Part shown: in pieces, positions 1 through 8,903 of the stretch
How positions within the stretch are numbered: the first letter of the stretch is position 1
Layout: each line of letters starts with the position of its first letter
DNA from: Thermococcus stetteri
GTDB taxonomy: Archaea > Methanobacteriota_B > Thermococci > Thermococcales > Thermococcaceae
Direction: 5' to 3'
DNA: 64,000 nucleotides
Assembly (NCBI RefSeq): GCF_017873335.1
Contig: NZ_JAGGKB010000003.1
Location: forward strand, 124,001-188,000
The notes under the pieces: generated by a model
Seen by the model: the letters and a program-made list of their open reading frames with translations, nothing else
What the model was told of the DNA's origin: nothing
The model's database searches: none
Translations under genes and position numbers: made by a program

Positions 1-619
1 CCTAACAACGGTCCTGTTGTCTGCGACGCTCAGATAAACCGGGTCTTTTGGGTCAAACTCGACGTAGAACGCTTTACTGCCGTTTACTATCCGCACGGCA
101 TTCTTTCCACCGTAGCCGTCAGGTGCGTAGCCGTCGGCATCGGGGTCGTAGGGCCTTCCCGTCCCGTCATTGGACATATCCTTGACCCACTGGCCGTTGA
201 TGAAGTACTTGTACTCGTACCTTCCCGGACGGAGGCAGAGGGTCTTCTCCCATGTACCGTTCTCCATTTTCATCGGCCATTCTCTCCAGTCGTTGAAGCT
301 CCCGCGGAGGCTGACCGACTTTACGGTCTTGTTTCCGGGGTTGTAGGTGAACTTTACTGGGACTCTTCCCGAGGGACACCCCTCTTTCTATGCCGACATA
401 GATGGGAGTGTAATTAACGGAGGGCAGTCCAAGCTCCGTTCTTTCGGAAGGGCCGTAGGTGGAGGGCTGTGCCGTGGAGGTGGAAGACTCGGAGGATGCT
501 ATTGATGTCGGTGGAACTGTCGAAGTCGTGGTCGTTTGGCTTTTCTGGCTCTCTGAGATACAGCCGCTTGCTATAGAGGCCAGAAGCAGGAGAATCAGCA
601 TCAGGCCACCTTTTTTCAT
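1..619 (-). pseudogene. Secreted lipoprotein with glycogen-binding-like domain, frameshifted and partial
   Basis: The start at 619 encodes a lipoprotein signal (MKKGGLMLILLLLASIASGC, lipobox Cys at residue 20) and a Ser/Thr-rich linker to about residue 65. After a run of four C (379-382) the homology moves to another frame. Removing one base restores a continuous protein with a CBM48/AMPK-beta-like stretch containing GSFNDWREW and GRYEYKYFINGQW, which runs off the left edge. Such N-terminal domains precede GH13 pullulanase or cyclomaltodextrinase catalytic domains in secreted Thermococcales enzymes, so a GH13 enzyme is a reasonable guess; the catalytic part lies outside the window. Read literally, the protein stops at 167 after 150 residues. 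A sequencing error in the homopolymer cannot be excluded. Confidence 0.6.
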
Positions 620-721
620 GCTTCCACCATAATCACTCCTGGTGATACAACTTATAGTCCTTTCCTTTGGATGTGAGAACTCCCGCTCTAATGTTGGATG
701 GGGCAGAAAGAACGGAAAGAG

Positions 722-728
722 TTATAAA
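722..728 (+). promoter_or_regulatory. TATA box for the lsm-rpl37e operon
   Basis: TTATAAA lies about 52 bases before the lsm ATG at 780. Initiation about 25 bases downstream would give a leader of roughly 30 bases containing the GGAGGTG ribosome site at 766-772. Confidence 0.6.
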
Positions 729-779
729 CCGTTCTCCTCGTTAAGGCTATGAGCTTTGATTATTTGGAGGTGCGTGAAA

Positions 780-1010
780 ATGGCGGAAAGACCACTCGAT
801 GTTATTCACAAGTCCCTTGACAAGGACGTCCTCGTGCTCCTGAAGAGGGGGAACGAGTTCAGGGGTAAGCTCATCGGTTACGACATCCACCTTAACGTCG
901 TTCTCGCCGATGCCGAGCTCATCCAGGACGGCGAGGTCGTTAAGAAGTACGGTAAAATCGTCATAAGGGGAGACAACGTCCTGGCCCTCTCCCCTGTTGA
1001 GCTTGAGTGA
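780..1010 (+). CDS. Sm-like archaeal protein (Lsm/SmAP)
   Basis: This 76-residue RNA-binding protein forms ring-shaped oligomers that bind U-rich RNA. The Sm1 region (VLVLLKRGNEFRGKLIGYD) and the Sm2 tail (GKIVIRGDNVLALSP, with the IRGDNV motif) are both present, and the length is typical of archaeal SmAP1. I place the start at the ATG at 780, eight bases after GGAGGTG, and not at an upstream TTG that would add eight unconserved residues. L37e follows after 26 bases; the Lsm-L37e pairing is conserved in euryarchaea and suggests cotranscription. Confidence 0.95.
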   Translation: MAERPLDVIHKSLDKDVLVLLKRGNEFRGKLIGYDIHLNVVLADAELIQDGEVVKKYGKIVIRGDNVLALSPVELE

Positions 1011-1036
1011 AAAACCAAAACCTGTGAGGTGGTAGC

Positions 1037-1228
1037 ATGGGAGCGGGCACCGAGCCAAAGGGCAAGAGGAACCGTACTCCAACTCACATAAGGTGCAGGC
1101 GCTGCGGTAGGAAGGCCTTCAACGTCAAGAAGGGCTACTGCGCTGCCTGCGGCTTCGGCAGGAGCAGGAGAATGAGGAAGTACAGCTGGTCCCACAAGTG
1201 GAGGAAGAAGAGGAACCTCTCCTACTGA
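1037..1228 (+). CDS. rpl37e: 50S ribosomal protein L37e
   Basis: This is a 63-residue basic zinc-binding protein of the large ribosomal subunit. The four zinc cysteines form two pairs, C-x2-C in IRCRRCG and C-x2-C in YCAACGFG, and the C terminus is rich in Arg and Lys ([10 protein letters not shown]). A GAGGTGG ribosome site sits just before the ATG. The gene is the second member of the lsm operon. The length and the whole sequence fit the archaeal family. Confidence 0.96.
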   Translation: MGAGTEPKGKRNRTPTHIRCRRCGRKAFNVKKGYCAACGFGRSRRMRKYSWSHKWRKKRNLSY

Positions 1229-1247
1229 ACTCTTTTTCTTTTCTCTC
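1229..1247 (+). terminator. T-rich terminator after rpl37e
   Basis: Directly after the L37e stop the + strand reads ACTCTTTTTCTTTTCTCTC, the pyrimidine/oligo-T pattern that ends transcription in Thermococcales. No stem-loop is needed. Confidence 0.55.
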
Positions 1248-1325
1248 TGCCCGCATCAAATTCTATAACCTCACCACAACCCTTATTAACTAAACGTTTC
1301 TCTGTTCGTTTAGAGGGACATCATA

Positions 1326-2693
1326 ATGTTCCGCAGCGAGACCCAGAGAAAGATATGGTCGCTGGCATGGCCGGCAATAGTGGGCAACATCTCCCAGACC
1401 CTCCTCAATTTAGTGGACACGATAATGGTCGGCCACGTGAGCGCGCTGGCGATAGCGGCAGTTGGCCTCGGCGGACAGATCAGCTGGTTCATGTTTCCCA
1501 TAATGATGGCCGTCTCCGTCGGAACCCTCGCCCTAACAGCCCGCTTCGTGGGTGCCAAGGACTACCCCCAGGCCGAGCTCGTCCTGGAGCAGAGCCTCTA
1601 CCTATCTTTCCTCCTCGGGATTCCCGTGATGCTCTTCGGATGGTTTTTAGGAGATAATGTCCTTCGGATTATGGGGGCCAGGGGAGAGCTCTTGAGCCTC
1701 GCCTACGCCTACCTTAGGATCGTGTTCATCTTCTACCCCATCAGGTTCGTTGGCTTCACGGTCTTTTCAGCCCTGAGAGGAGCGGGGGATACGAAGACGC
1801 CCATGAAGCTCGGTATTTTTATGAACGTCGTTAACGCCGTCTTTGACTACCTTTTGATATACGGAAAGCTCGGCTTTCCCAGGATGGGTGCAATAGGAGC
1901 CGCTTGGGCATCCGGGATTGGGATCACCTCCTCATCTCTCGTTGGCCTGTACCTCCTCTTGGCTGGAAAGCTCGTCCTCAGATTCAGGCCGAGCTGGAGC
2001 TTCCACCCTGAAATGGTCGTCAGGATACTCAGAATAGGCATTCCCGCGCTCATCGAACGCGGCCTCTTCAGCTTCTACAACTTCCTCTATATGAGCATAG
2101 TCACGCGCTTTGGGGACATAGCGCTTGCCGCCCATCAGATAGGCCTCAGGGTTGAGAGCATAGCCTACATGCCGGCCTTTGGCTTCAACGTTGCGGCATC
2201 TACTCTTGTCGGCCAGAACCTCGGTGCTGGAAAGCCGGAAGAGGCGGAGAAAACGGTTTACGAGGCCATGAAGATGGTGGGCGTCTTCATGGGTGCGATG
2301 GCGGTCATCCTCATAGCGTTCTCGCGCTACCTTGTCATGCCCTTCCTCTCCTCAAGCGACCCGCACTACTTTGAGGTTCTCCACTTAGCTAGCATCTACC
2401 TCCTCATAGTGGGCATAAGCGAAGTCCCCCTCGGGTGGGTCTTCGTTCTCAGCGGAGCTCTGAGAGGAGCCGGCGATACAAAGAGCCCGATGTACGTTAC
2501 GGCCATCAGCAAGCTCATCTTCAGGATATTACCTTCCTATGTCTTCGGGTTCGGGCTCGCCATAGGGCCGCTCGTGATAGAGGGAATGGGCGTCATAGCT
2601 GCCTGGCTCGCGATGACACTCGAGACATTCACGAGCGCGGCCATGTACTGGTGGATATTCAAGAAGGGCAGGTGGAAGTACGTTAAGGTCTGA
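1326..2693 (+). CDS. MATE-family multidrug efflux transporter
   Basis: The 455-residue polytopic membrane protein has about twelve hydrophobic segments in two related halves. Both halves carry the family sequence ALRGAGDTKTPM / ALRGAGDTKSPM (around residues 149-160 and 378-389), and the N-terminal half has the VDTIMVGH motif. MATE proteins exchange cationic drugs or metabolites for Na+ or H+ across the cytoplasmic membrane. The start at 1326 precedes the first membrane segment by about 12 residues. The gene stands alone between T-rich stretches. The substrate cannot be read from sequence. Confidence 0.93.
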   Translation: MFRSETQRKIWSLAWPAIVGNISQTLLNLVDTIMVGHVSALAIAAVGLGGQISWFMFPIMMAVSVGTLALTARFVGAKDYPQAELVLEQSLYLSFLLGIPVMLFGWFLGDNVLRIMGARGELLSLAYAYLRIVFIFYPIRFVGFTVFSALRGAGDTKTPMKLGIFMNVVNAVFDYLLIYGKLGFPRMGAIGAAWASGIGITSSSLVGLYLLLAGKLVLRFRPSWSFHPEMVVRILRIGIPALIERGLFSFYNFLYMSIVTRFGDIALAAHQIGLRVESIAYMPAFGFNVAASTLVGQNLGAGKPEEAEKTVYEAMKMVGVFMGAMAVILIAFSRYLVMPFLSSSDPHYFEVLHLASIYLLIVGISEVPLGWVFVLSGALRGAGDTKSPMYVTAISKLIFRILPSYVFGFGLAIGPLVIEGMGVIAAWLAMTLETFTSAAMYWWIFKKGRWKYVKV

Positions 2694-2763
2694 GCCGTTT
2701 TTCTCTTGACTCTTCTCCAAAATGTTTATATCGCCGTATTATAAAAGTGTAAACGATGGTCGT

Positions 2764-2984
2764 ATGGCAGTGATAAGCGTTCGCATCCCAGATGAGCTTA
2801 AGGCGAAGATGAAAGAGCTTGACATCAACTAGAGCGAGGAAATACGGAAGTTCATAGAAGAGAGTCCTCAGGGCAGAGAAACATAAAAAAACTTGACGAG
2901 ATTCACAGGCTCCTCTCTGGTGGAACCCCTGCGGAGGAAGGGACTGCAAGAAGGTACGTGAGGGAGGACCGTGATAGTAATTGA
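2764..2984 (+). pseudogene. Decayed VapB-like antitoxin
   Basis: From ATG 2764 the frame reads MAVISVRIPDELKAKMKELDIN and then meets TAG at 2830-2832, where a Trp codon is expected (the family pattern is IN-W-SEEIRKFIE). The sequence continues as SEEIRKFIEE, then needs a frame change near 2865 to read KKLDEIHRLLSGGTP and RRYVREDRDSN up to TGA at 2984. This is an RHH/VapB-type antitoxin with at least two disabling changes. Its tail overlaps the GTG of the toxin remnant at 2971, as in intact vapBC operons. TATA-like sequence (TTTATATC near 2725-2732) precedes it. Confidence 0.75.
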
Positions 2985-3373
2985 CGCATCATCTCTCGCC
3001 AGGTACATCCTTTTGGAACCAGGATGGGAGAGAATCGAGGAGTTCATAAGAGAAAAACGACCTTGCATCCCTGGAATACGCGTTGATTGAGGTGTCAAAC
3101 GCCCTGTGGAAGCACCATGTGTTGTACTCTCGCATAGATCGGGAAGAGTTTGAAAGAAGGAGCCAGGCCTTAGACCTTATGAGACGCGTTTTATTTCTCG
3201 AAAACCCTCTCGAATACCTGTCCCAAGCGCGAGAGATAGCATGTGAGAAAAGAATAACGGTCTACGACGCCCTCTACATAGCCCAGGCCCTAAAATACGG
3301 AAAGCTCGCCACAAGCGATGGAAAACAGGGAAAGACTGCGGAAAAGCTCGGCGTTGAGGTTGTCTACCTTTAA
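2971..3373 (+). pseudogene. Decayed VapC-like PIN-domain toxin
   Basis: The GTG at 2971 starts VIVIDASSLARYILLEPGWE, with the first PIN aspartate. A run of five A at 3053-3057 shifts the frame; with one A fewer it continues NDLASLEYALIEVSNALWKHH and ends KRITVYDALYIAQALK...KLATSDGK at 3373. The acidic PIN residues (D near the start, E in LIEVSNAL, D in VYDALYIA, D in TSDGK) are all present, so the domain is complete apart from the shift. VapC proteins are RNases. With the broken antitoxin upstream this module is probably dead, unless the shift is a sequencing error. Confidence 0.75.
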
Positions 3374-4464
3374 AGGGCCGAGACGTGGAAGACCGCCTCC
3401 ATCAGCCTTCCGAAGAGATAGCTTAGGAACGCCGCTCCGAGGCCTGTTGAGACCATTTCCAGAGCCTTCTTTCTTATCGAGATTCCCGACAGTAGTGCCA
3501 CCATCGTACCAACGACGCCGAGGACGGTACCTGCCAACAGGATCGAGAAGGGCAGTGCCGTTAAAGAACTCGACGCCAGGAAGTAAGGTGTTACTGGAAA
3601 CGCAACTCCGAGCAGATAGGAGAGACCCGTGTAGAGGGCCGAACGAATCTCGTTCTCATCGCTCTCCCCGACGAGGAGGCTTATCACCGCATCACCCTTC
3701 TGGGCAAGCTCCTCGGCAGTCTTCTCGGCTATCTCCTTAGGTAGGCCCCCTTCCATGAGCCTCTCCATTATCTCTTCCCTGGCCCTCTCTGGAGAGACCC
3801 TGAAGAGGACTTCCATCTTCTCCCTGAGGGCCTCGTTGACCTGCCTCTGGGAGCGGACGGAGATGAAAGCGCCTATTCCCATCGAGAGCGACCCAGCGAC
3901 ACCGACGATTAGACCACTTATGCCAACGAGCTCGGGCCTGTAAGGATAGACCGCTGAAAGGCCTGTCACAGCACCCAGAATCTCGACGAGGCCGTCGTTC
4001 ATCCCAAGGACGAGGTCCCGGATGTTCCCGGTGTGGAAGGTCTTCTCCTCTTCCCTGAAGAACTTCTCGTGCTCAAGCTCGTTCAGGATAACCTTCTTAA
4101 GCCTCTCCCTTTCTTCCTCGCTCATCTCCGATGAGTACTCGGTCAGAAACCTGTAGTACTTCTTTACCGCGTTCCTCTCCCCCATCTCGAGGAGAGAAGC
4201 CACAGCCCCAGCACCGAGCACTCTCCTGAGAATGAAAACCGAGGTAAAGTGAAACCTGCCTATCTTCGGTTTCTCCGGTTTTACTCCCCTCTTCTTGAGG
4301 AACTCGTACCAGAAGCCTGCGTGTTCCGACTCTATCTTAGCCAGTCTCTTGAACTCAGCCTTAACCCTCTCATCCTTCTCGGCCTTGGTCAGCCTGGAGT
4401 AGAGAACCGAATCCGTGTACTCATCCCTGTAAAACTTCTCCGCGAGCTCAATCAGCCTGGACAT
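3370..4464 (-). CDS. Ferritin-like domain fused to VIT1/CCC1-type membrane transporter
   Basis: The 364-residue protein has two parts. Residues 1-135 are a rubrerythrin/ferritin-like four-helix domain with ExxH pairs (KIESEHAGF around residue 46, NELEHEKFF around 132). Residues 145-364 are a CCC1/VIT1 membrane domain with [20 protein letters not shown] and several hydrophobic helices. The architecture matches the MbfA-type membrane ferritins, which move Fe2+ or Mn2+ across the membrane and sense or oxidise iron through the soluble domain. Its start overlaps the end of trm1 by 17 bases, so the two are probably cotranscribed. Metal and direction of transport are inferred from the family. Confidence 0.88.
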   Translation of the reverse strand: MSRLIELAEKFYRDEYTDSVLYSRLTKAEKDERVKAEFKRLAKIESEHAGFWYEFLKKRGVKPEKPKIGRFHFTSVFILRRVLGAGAVASLLEMGERNAVKKYYRFLTEYSSEMSEEERERLKKVILNELEHEKFFREEEKTFHTGNIRDLVLGMNDGLVEILGAVTGLSAVYPYRPELVGISGLIVGVAGSLSMGIGAFISVRSQRQVNEALREKMEVLFRVSPERAREEIMERLMEGGLPKEIAEKTAEELAQKGDAVISLLVGESDENEIRSALYTGLSYLLGVAFPVTPYFLASSSLTALPFSILLAGTVLGVVGTMVALLSGISIRKKALEMVSTGLGAAFLSYLFGRLMEAVFHVSAL

Positions 4465-5587
4465 TTTTCATCACCCCCACAACTACTCTGAAAGGAGCGT
4501 CCGTCTTCACAGAGGTCGGAGAAAAGTGCGTCTTCGTGGCCCTATATCCAAGCTCTCTAAGGCGCTGGATTACGGTTTCAAGCTTTGGCGGAGTCAATGA
4601 ACAGCTCCTGGCCAGAGTGTGGGTGTCATAGTGGAAGGGAACGTCGAGCTCTTCCGAGATGAGCTGAAGAAAAGGCACAGTCTTCTTGTGGGCGAGCGGG
4701 TGGTCTTTGGCAGATTCAAGAAGCCTCTCGGCAAAACTCTTATCCTTCAGCGGGCCGAGCCAGAGCGGGCCGCTCGCTCCAGGTCTCGAGGGCAGAAAAC
4801 CTCTCTCGTACTCGAACCTGCCGCTTTTGTCGGCCCAGAGGTAGCCGAGCTGGGAGAGGCTTCTGTCGGCCTTCTTTGCCCCGCTCTTCAGCCTTAGGAA
4901 GACCCGGAAATAGTGGTCGCGGTGGTAGGCGAGGAGAACTTCAGCCCCGAGGTCGTACTTCGCCGCGTACCTGACGACCGTCCCGATGAGTATCCTAAGC
5001 CCCGCCTCGTGGCAGAGCGGGCCGCGGATGGGTTCTGCAAGGTACTTCCTGAGGCAGGCGTTCCGATAGGCGCCGCATAGCACTCCCGTGTCTGTGGCGG
5101 TAACTGCCAAGACGCCGTTCCGCCTCACGCTCCTGAGGGCGGTGTCGAGGAACTCTACTGGCGAGCCAAAGGGATCGAGGTCGAGGAAGTTGAAGTACCT
5201 GAAGTTCTCGGCCATCAGCCTGTTGGCGTCGCCCCTGTTTATGACGACGATCTTTTCTCCCCAGAGATACGAGCGGTCTCCCTCTTCCCAGAGCTCTCCC
5301 TCAATGTTAAGGCTCGCGTTCTTCTTCATAAGACCGTAGGCTTCCTCCTTGATGTCGTTCAGCCATATTTCTTCCGCTGGAGTCTCGAGAGCGTAGCGTA
5401 TGCCCCTGATCCCCGTTGCGGAGAGAGCGTCAAGAACCCTCTTCGGCTTGAGAACCTTAACCGAGAGGACGCTGATGTCCCTGTTAAGGGACATTACAGG
5501 ATTGTAGAAGATGGGAGCGTCGTATATCCTTTTGGCCTTTGGTACGAGGATCCTCGCGAGACCCTCCTTTACCTCTACAAGCTCCAT
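4448..5587 (-). CDS. trm1: tRNA (guanine26-N2)-dimethyltransferase
   Basis: The 379-residue SAM-dependent enzyme makes m2,2G26 in tRNA. Family features are [18 protein letters not shown] (SAM-binding motif I), [18 protein letters not shown] (catalytic DPFGS motif), [14 protein letters not shown], and the C-terminal RNA-binding domain ending in [14 protein letters not shown]. Length and order match archaeal Trm1. Upstream and on the same strand lies rpl35Ae after 45 bases; downstream the ferritin/VIT1 gene overlaps its 3' end. Confidence 0.96.
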   Translation of the reverse strand: MELVEVKEGLARILVPKAKRIYDAPIFYNPVMSLNRDISVLSVKVLKPKRVLDALSATGIRGIRYALETPAEEIWLNDIKEEAYGLMKKNASLNIEGELWEEGDRSYLWGEKIVVINRGDANRLMAENFRYFNFLDLDPFGSPVEFLDTALRSVRRNGVLAVTATDTGVLCGAYRNACLRKYLAEPIRGPLCHEAGLRILIGTVVRYAAKYDLGAEVLLAYHRDHYFRVFLRLKSGAKKADRSLSQLGYLWADKSGRFEYERGFLPSRPGASGPLWLGPLKDKSFAERLLESAKDHPLAHKKTVPFLQLISEELDVPFHYDTHTLARSCSLTPPKLETVIQRLRELGYRATKTHFSPTSVKTDAPFRVVVGVMKNVQAD

Positions 5588-5632
5588 TCTCTCACCGGAT
5601 AAAGAAAAGATAGAGGCCTTAAAGGAGTTGCG

Positions 5633-5893
5633 TCAGAGAATTTCGACGTAGTCTCCGAGGGCCTGACCGGGAAGGCCGGGCTTGAAGACTGCCTTAACCT
5701 CGCCGCGGGTGCCGTGAGTCCTGACTATCTTTCCGACCAGCTTCCTTCCGGTTGGTGTTCTCCAGACAACCTTCCTGCCGATGAGCCTCGCCGCACTGCC
5801 CCTGTCGTTGACGTCGAGCGGCTTAAGAATCACCCTGTTTGGATCCCTGTGCTCGTGGGAACCGACATAGGACAGAACGACGGCCTTCCTCAC
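5633..5893 (-). CDS. rpl35ae: 50S ribosomal protein L35Ae
   Basis: This is a large-subunit protein with a beta-barrel fold. The sequence shows [36 protein letters not shown] and the signature [13 protein letters not shown] at the C terminus. The first of several GTG codons is at 5902. I prefer the GTG at 5893 (86 residues), because it aligns with the usual MR-x-AVVLSY start and lies downstream of GGGGGTGGTGG. A promoter is visible at 5954-5963. Confidence 0.93.
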
Positions 5894-5953
5894 GACCACC
5901 ACCCCCTAAGCCTCTGGCCAGGGTGTGGTGCCGTTCATAGGTTGAGCGGGCGG

Positions 5954-5963
5954 TTTTTAAAAA
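5954..5963 (-). promoter_or_regulatory. BRE/TATA promoter for rpl35Ae-trm1
   Basis: On the minus strand, GCTCGAAATTTTTAAAAACC gives a purine-rich BRE followed by a TTTTTAAAAA TATA box about 60 bases before the L35Ae start. It lies in the 79-base gap behind the HAD gene. Confidence 0.6.
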
Positions 5964-5972
5964 TTTCGAGCA

Positions 5973-6626
5973 TCACAGAAACTCCGAGAGGCCATCGTCT
6001 ATCTCCAAGACCTCGACGAGGGACCTTATTTTAAGGAAGTTCTGTCTCTCGAATAGCAGGGCAACGTCGCTCTTGTGCGGTGAAGCCTTCTGGACAAGCA
6101 AAGTGTTCTCGTCGAGGATGTACGTGAACCTGCTCGGGCTGTCGTCAACCCAGACAAAAGGCTCGTCAGGATAGAGCTCCCTGAGTGTATCGAACTTCGT
6201 CAGCATATCTTTCGTGCTCTTGAAGGTGATAACCTCATCGAACTCGTCGTACCAGTTCGTCCTCTTGAGGAATATGACCTTGCCGCCGGGATAAGTGTGC
6301 TCACCGGAGAAGCTGATGACGGTTCTTCCCCGCTTTCTTAGGGTTCTGATGACCCTTCTCGCGTGAGGGAAGTCCTTGATGTACTTGGGCATCTGGAGGT
6401 AGTACTCGTGTATCGTGCCCTGAGCTACAAGCTCGTGGATGACGCCGAGGTGCTGATATGTCAGCTTGCCCTTTATGAAGAGGAAGAGGGCCTTATAGTA
6501 CTCGTCATAGAGGTCGCTCTCTATGACTGCCGGAATCGTCTTCTCAATGGCTATCCTCAGGGCCTTCTCGACGGCGCCGGTGCTGTCCACGAGGGTTCCG
6601 TCGAAGTCGAAGAGGTAAACGGTCAC
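5973..6626 (-). CDS. HAD-superfamily hydrolase
   Basis: The 217-residue predicted phosphatase starts with the HAD motif I DFDGTLVDS (nucleophile Asp at about residue 7 and acid/base Asp two later). Motif II is near VISFSGEHTY, Lys of motif III is probably in the segment near residue 150, and motif IV is FVWVDDSPSRF. A cap domain of about 70 residues follows motif I. The GTG at 6626 has AGGTG ten bases upstream; GTG 6635 is the alternative. The physiological substrate is unknown. Confidence 0.85.
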   Translation of the reverse strand: MTVYLFDFDGTLVDSTGAVEKALRIAIEKTIPAVIESDLYDEYYKALFLFIKGKLTYQHLGVIHELVAQGTIHEYYLQMPKYIKDFPHARRVIRTLRKRGRTVISFSGEHTYPGGKVIFLKRTNWYDEFDEVITFKSTKDMLTKFDTLRELYPDEPFVWVDDSPSRFTYILDENTLLVQKASPHKSDVALLFERQNFLKIRSLVEVLEIDDGLSEFL

Positions 6627-6717
6627 CTCCGACACCTGACGGTAATAAATGTCCGGAGTTTATATCCCTTCCGAAACCGTTTTATCCATACTGGGAGACT
6701 CATCACTGGTGGTCAGA

Positions 6718-7764
6718 ATGAGAATCGAAAGGCTGAAGGAGTTCATAGCCGAGAAGGAGCTGGACGGCATCCTGATAACGTACAAGCCGAACCTCTTCTA
6801 CTTCACGGGTTCCTCTCCGGTGCTCGGCGGCTACCTCGTGGTTACAGCAGATGAAGAGCTCTTCCTCGTCCCACAGCTGGAATACGAAGAGGCCAAGGAG
6901 AGCTCCAGGGTTCCCGTTGAGTATTTCAAGAGGGGAGCTGAGCTGTACGAGAAGCTGAAGGCCTTCAACCTCAAGAGGCTCGGCATCGAGGGAAGAACGA
7001 GCTACTCCAGCGTCCAGAGCCTCAAGGAGAAGGTTGGCGTTGAGGAGTTCGCGATCGTTGACGACGTCATCAAGGAGCTCAGAATGGTCAAGACTCCAGA
7101 GGAGATAGAGGTCATAAAGAAGGCCTGCGGGATAGCGGACAAGGCCATGCTCGTCGCCATAGAAGAGGTGCGCGAGGGAGTCAGGGAGAGGGAAGTCGCG
7201 GCTAAGATGGAGTACGTCATGAAGATGGAAGGAGCAGAAAAGACCGCCTTCGACACGATAATAGCCAGCGGCTGGCGCTCGGCGCTTCCGCACGGGATAG
7301 CGAGCCACAAGAGGATTGAGAGGGGAGACCTCGTCGTCATCGACGAAGGTGCGCTCTTCAACCACTACCACTCCGACATGACGAGGACTGTCGTAGTCGG
7401 CTCGCCGAACGAGAAGCAGAGGGAAATCTACGAGATAGTCCTTGAGGCCCAGAAGAAAGGCGTCGAAGAGGCGAGGCCGGGAATAACAGCTAAAGAGCTC
7501 GATACCATTGTCAGGGACGTAATAGCGGAATACGGCTATGGAGACTACTTCATCCACTCGACCGGTCACGGCGTCGGCCTTGAGATCCACGAGTGGCCGG
7601 GGGTAAACCAGAACGACGAGACCGTTCTCAAGCCGGGGATGGTGATAACCGTCGAGCCCGGCATCTACATCCCGAAGTTCGGCGGCGTCAGGATAGAGGA
7701 CACCATCGTCATCACGGAGAACGGCGCCGAGAGGCTCACGAAGACGGAGAGGGAGCTTATTTGA
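6718..7764 (+). CDS. pepQ: Xaa-Pro dipeptidase (prolidase)
   Basis: The 348-residue cytosolic metallopeptidase cleaves dipeptides with C-terminal proline. The pita-bread fold ligands are visible: Asp in VVIDEGALFN, Asp in HYHSDMTRTV, His in IHSTGHGVGLEIH, Glu in VITVEPGIYI and Glu in GVRIEDTIVI. The frame is open to an ATG at 6649, but ATG 6718 gives exactly 348 residues, the known length of the Pyrococcus enzyme, and follows GGTGGTC. TATA-like TTTATAT (6658-6664) and TTTTATCC (6679-6686) lie upstream. Confidence 0.96.
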   Translation: MRIERLKEFIAEKELDGILITYKPNLFYFTGSSPVLGGYLVVTADEELFLVPQLEYEEAKESSRVPVEYFKRGAELYEKLKAFNLKRLGIEGRTSYSSVQSLKEKVGVEEFAIVDDVIKELRMVKTPEEIEVIKKACGIADKAMLVAIEEVREGVREREVAAKMEYVMKMEGAEKTAFDTIIASGWRSALPHGIASHKRIERGDLVVIDEGALFNHYHSDMTRTVVVGSPNEKQREIYEIVLEAQKKGVEEARPGITAKELDTIVRDVIAEYGYGDYFIHSTGHGVGLEIHEWPGVNQNDETVLKPGMVITVEPGIYIPKFGGVRIEDTIVITENGAERLTKTERELI

Positions 7765-7788
7765 GCCAACCTCTTTTCTTCTTAGCAA

Positions 7789-7798
7789 CTTTTTAAAC
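7789..7798 (+). promoter_or_regulatory. TATA box for pelA
   Basis: CTTTTTAAAC lies about 32-41 bases before the GTG start at 7830, after the T-rich end of pepQ. Initiation would fall a few bases before the GGGGGTGAGAG ribosome site. Confidence 0.6.
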
Positions 7799-7829
7799 TC
7801 CAGTTCCAACTTTTCTTGGGGGTGAGAGA

Positions 7830-8903
7830 GTGCAGATACTCGAAGAGAAGCCCAAGGAAGGCAAGGTGAAGGTCAAGGCCGAGACCCTCGACGACCTCTG
7901 GCACCTCTACCACATAATAGACCCTGGCGACATCGTCTATGCCAAAACCCTTAGAAAGCAAGCCCAGAGGGCTGATTCTCTCCGAGCTGAAAAGGTCGAG
8001 GTCATTCCGGTTTTCCTCGGCGTTAGAGCTGAAAAGATAAACTTCCACAAGTTCGCCAACCAGGTGCGCGTTACTGGCCCCATAGTCTACGCCAGCAGGG
8101 AAGATGTGCCTCTCGGCAAGTACCACACGATAGCGATAGAGCAGGGGACCGTCGTGACAATCCAGAAGCCGCGGTGGAAGGAGCACCACATAGAGAGGCT
8201 TAAGGAAGCTGTTGCGGCTTCCAAGAGGGCGCGTGTGATGATAGTGGTCATTGACGACGGAGAGGCTGATATGGCCCTCGTGAGGGAGTACGGTGTTGAG
8301 ATTCTCAACAGCATACGCCACAACCTCGGCGGGAAGAGGTACAACACAGATAGGGAGAGCGAGGAGATGAAGTTCTTCCACGATGTGGCCAAGACGATGG
8401 AAGAGGTAATGAAGCGAGAGAACGTCGAGAAGGCCATCGTCGCCGGTCCTGGCTTCGTGAAGGAGGACTTCTACAAGTTCCTAAAGGAGAAGTACCCGGA
8501 GCTGGCCAAGAAGGTCGTCATCGAAGATACGAGCGTCACCGGAAGGACTGGCATCTACGAGGTCATAAAGCGCGGGGTCGTTGACAGGGTTTATCAGGAA
8601 AACCGCGTCGCGAAAGAAGTCCAGCTGGTTGAGAAAGTCCTTGAAAACATCGCCAAGAACAACGGGCTGGTTGCCTACGGCCTTAAGGAGGTCGAGGAGG
8701 CAGTGAACTACGGCGCGGTTGAGACGCTATTGGTTCTCGACGAGCTCCTCAAGGGAGAACTCAGGGAGAAGGTCGAGGAGCTGATGGACGCGGTTAGATA
8801 CTCCCGCGGAGAGGTTGTTATCGTCAGCTCGGAGCACGAGGGTGGAGAGAAGCTGAAGGCCCTCGGTGGACTGGCTGCTCTGCTGAGGTTCAGGGTGAAG
8901 TGA
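7830..8903 (+). CDS. pelA: Pelota, mRNA surveillance and ribosome rescue factor
   Basis: The 357-residue eRF1 paralog works with aEF1alpha/ABCE1 to release stalled ribosomes. Domain 1 (residues 1-130) opens MQILEEKPKEGKVKVKAETLDDLWHLYHII. The central domain (about 135-265) lacks the GGQ hydrolysis motif, as expected of Pelota. Domain 3 (about 270-357) ends with VVIVSSEHEGGEKLKALGGLAALLRF. The start is GTG at 7830 after GGGGGTGAGAG. Its last bases overlap a truncated minus-strand gene. Confidence 0.97.
   Translation: MQILEEKPKEGKVKVKAETLDDLWHLYHIIDPGDIVYAKTLRKQAQRADSLRAEKVEVIPVFLGVRAEKINFHKFANQVRVTGPIVYASREDVPLGKYHTIAIEQGTVVTIQKPRWKEHHIERLKEAVAASKRARVMIVVIDDGEADMALVREYGVEILNSIRHNLGGKRYNTDRESEEMKFFHDVAKTMEEVMKRENVEKAIVAGPGFVKEDFYKFLKEKYPELAKKVVIEDTSVTGRTGIYEVIKRGVVDRVYQENRVAKEVQLVEKVLENIAKNNGLVAYGLKEVEEAVNYGAVETLLVLDELLKGELREKVEELMDAVRYSRGEVVIVSSEHEGGEKLKALGGLAALLRFRVK

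Noticed and set aside
379-382. Programmed frameshifting in the lipoprotein gene
   Set aside because: No slippery heptamer or downstream pseudoknot is apparent; an indel is the simpler reading.
6703-7809. Long minus-strand frame (368 codons) opposite prolidase
   Set aside because: It lies wholly antisense to a well-supported gene, has no known domain, and its residues mirror the sense codon bias.
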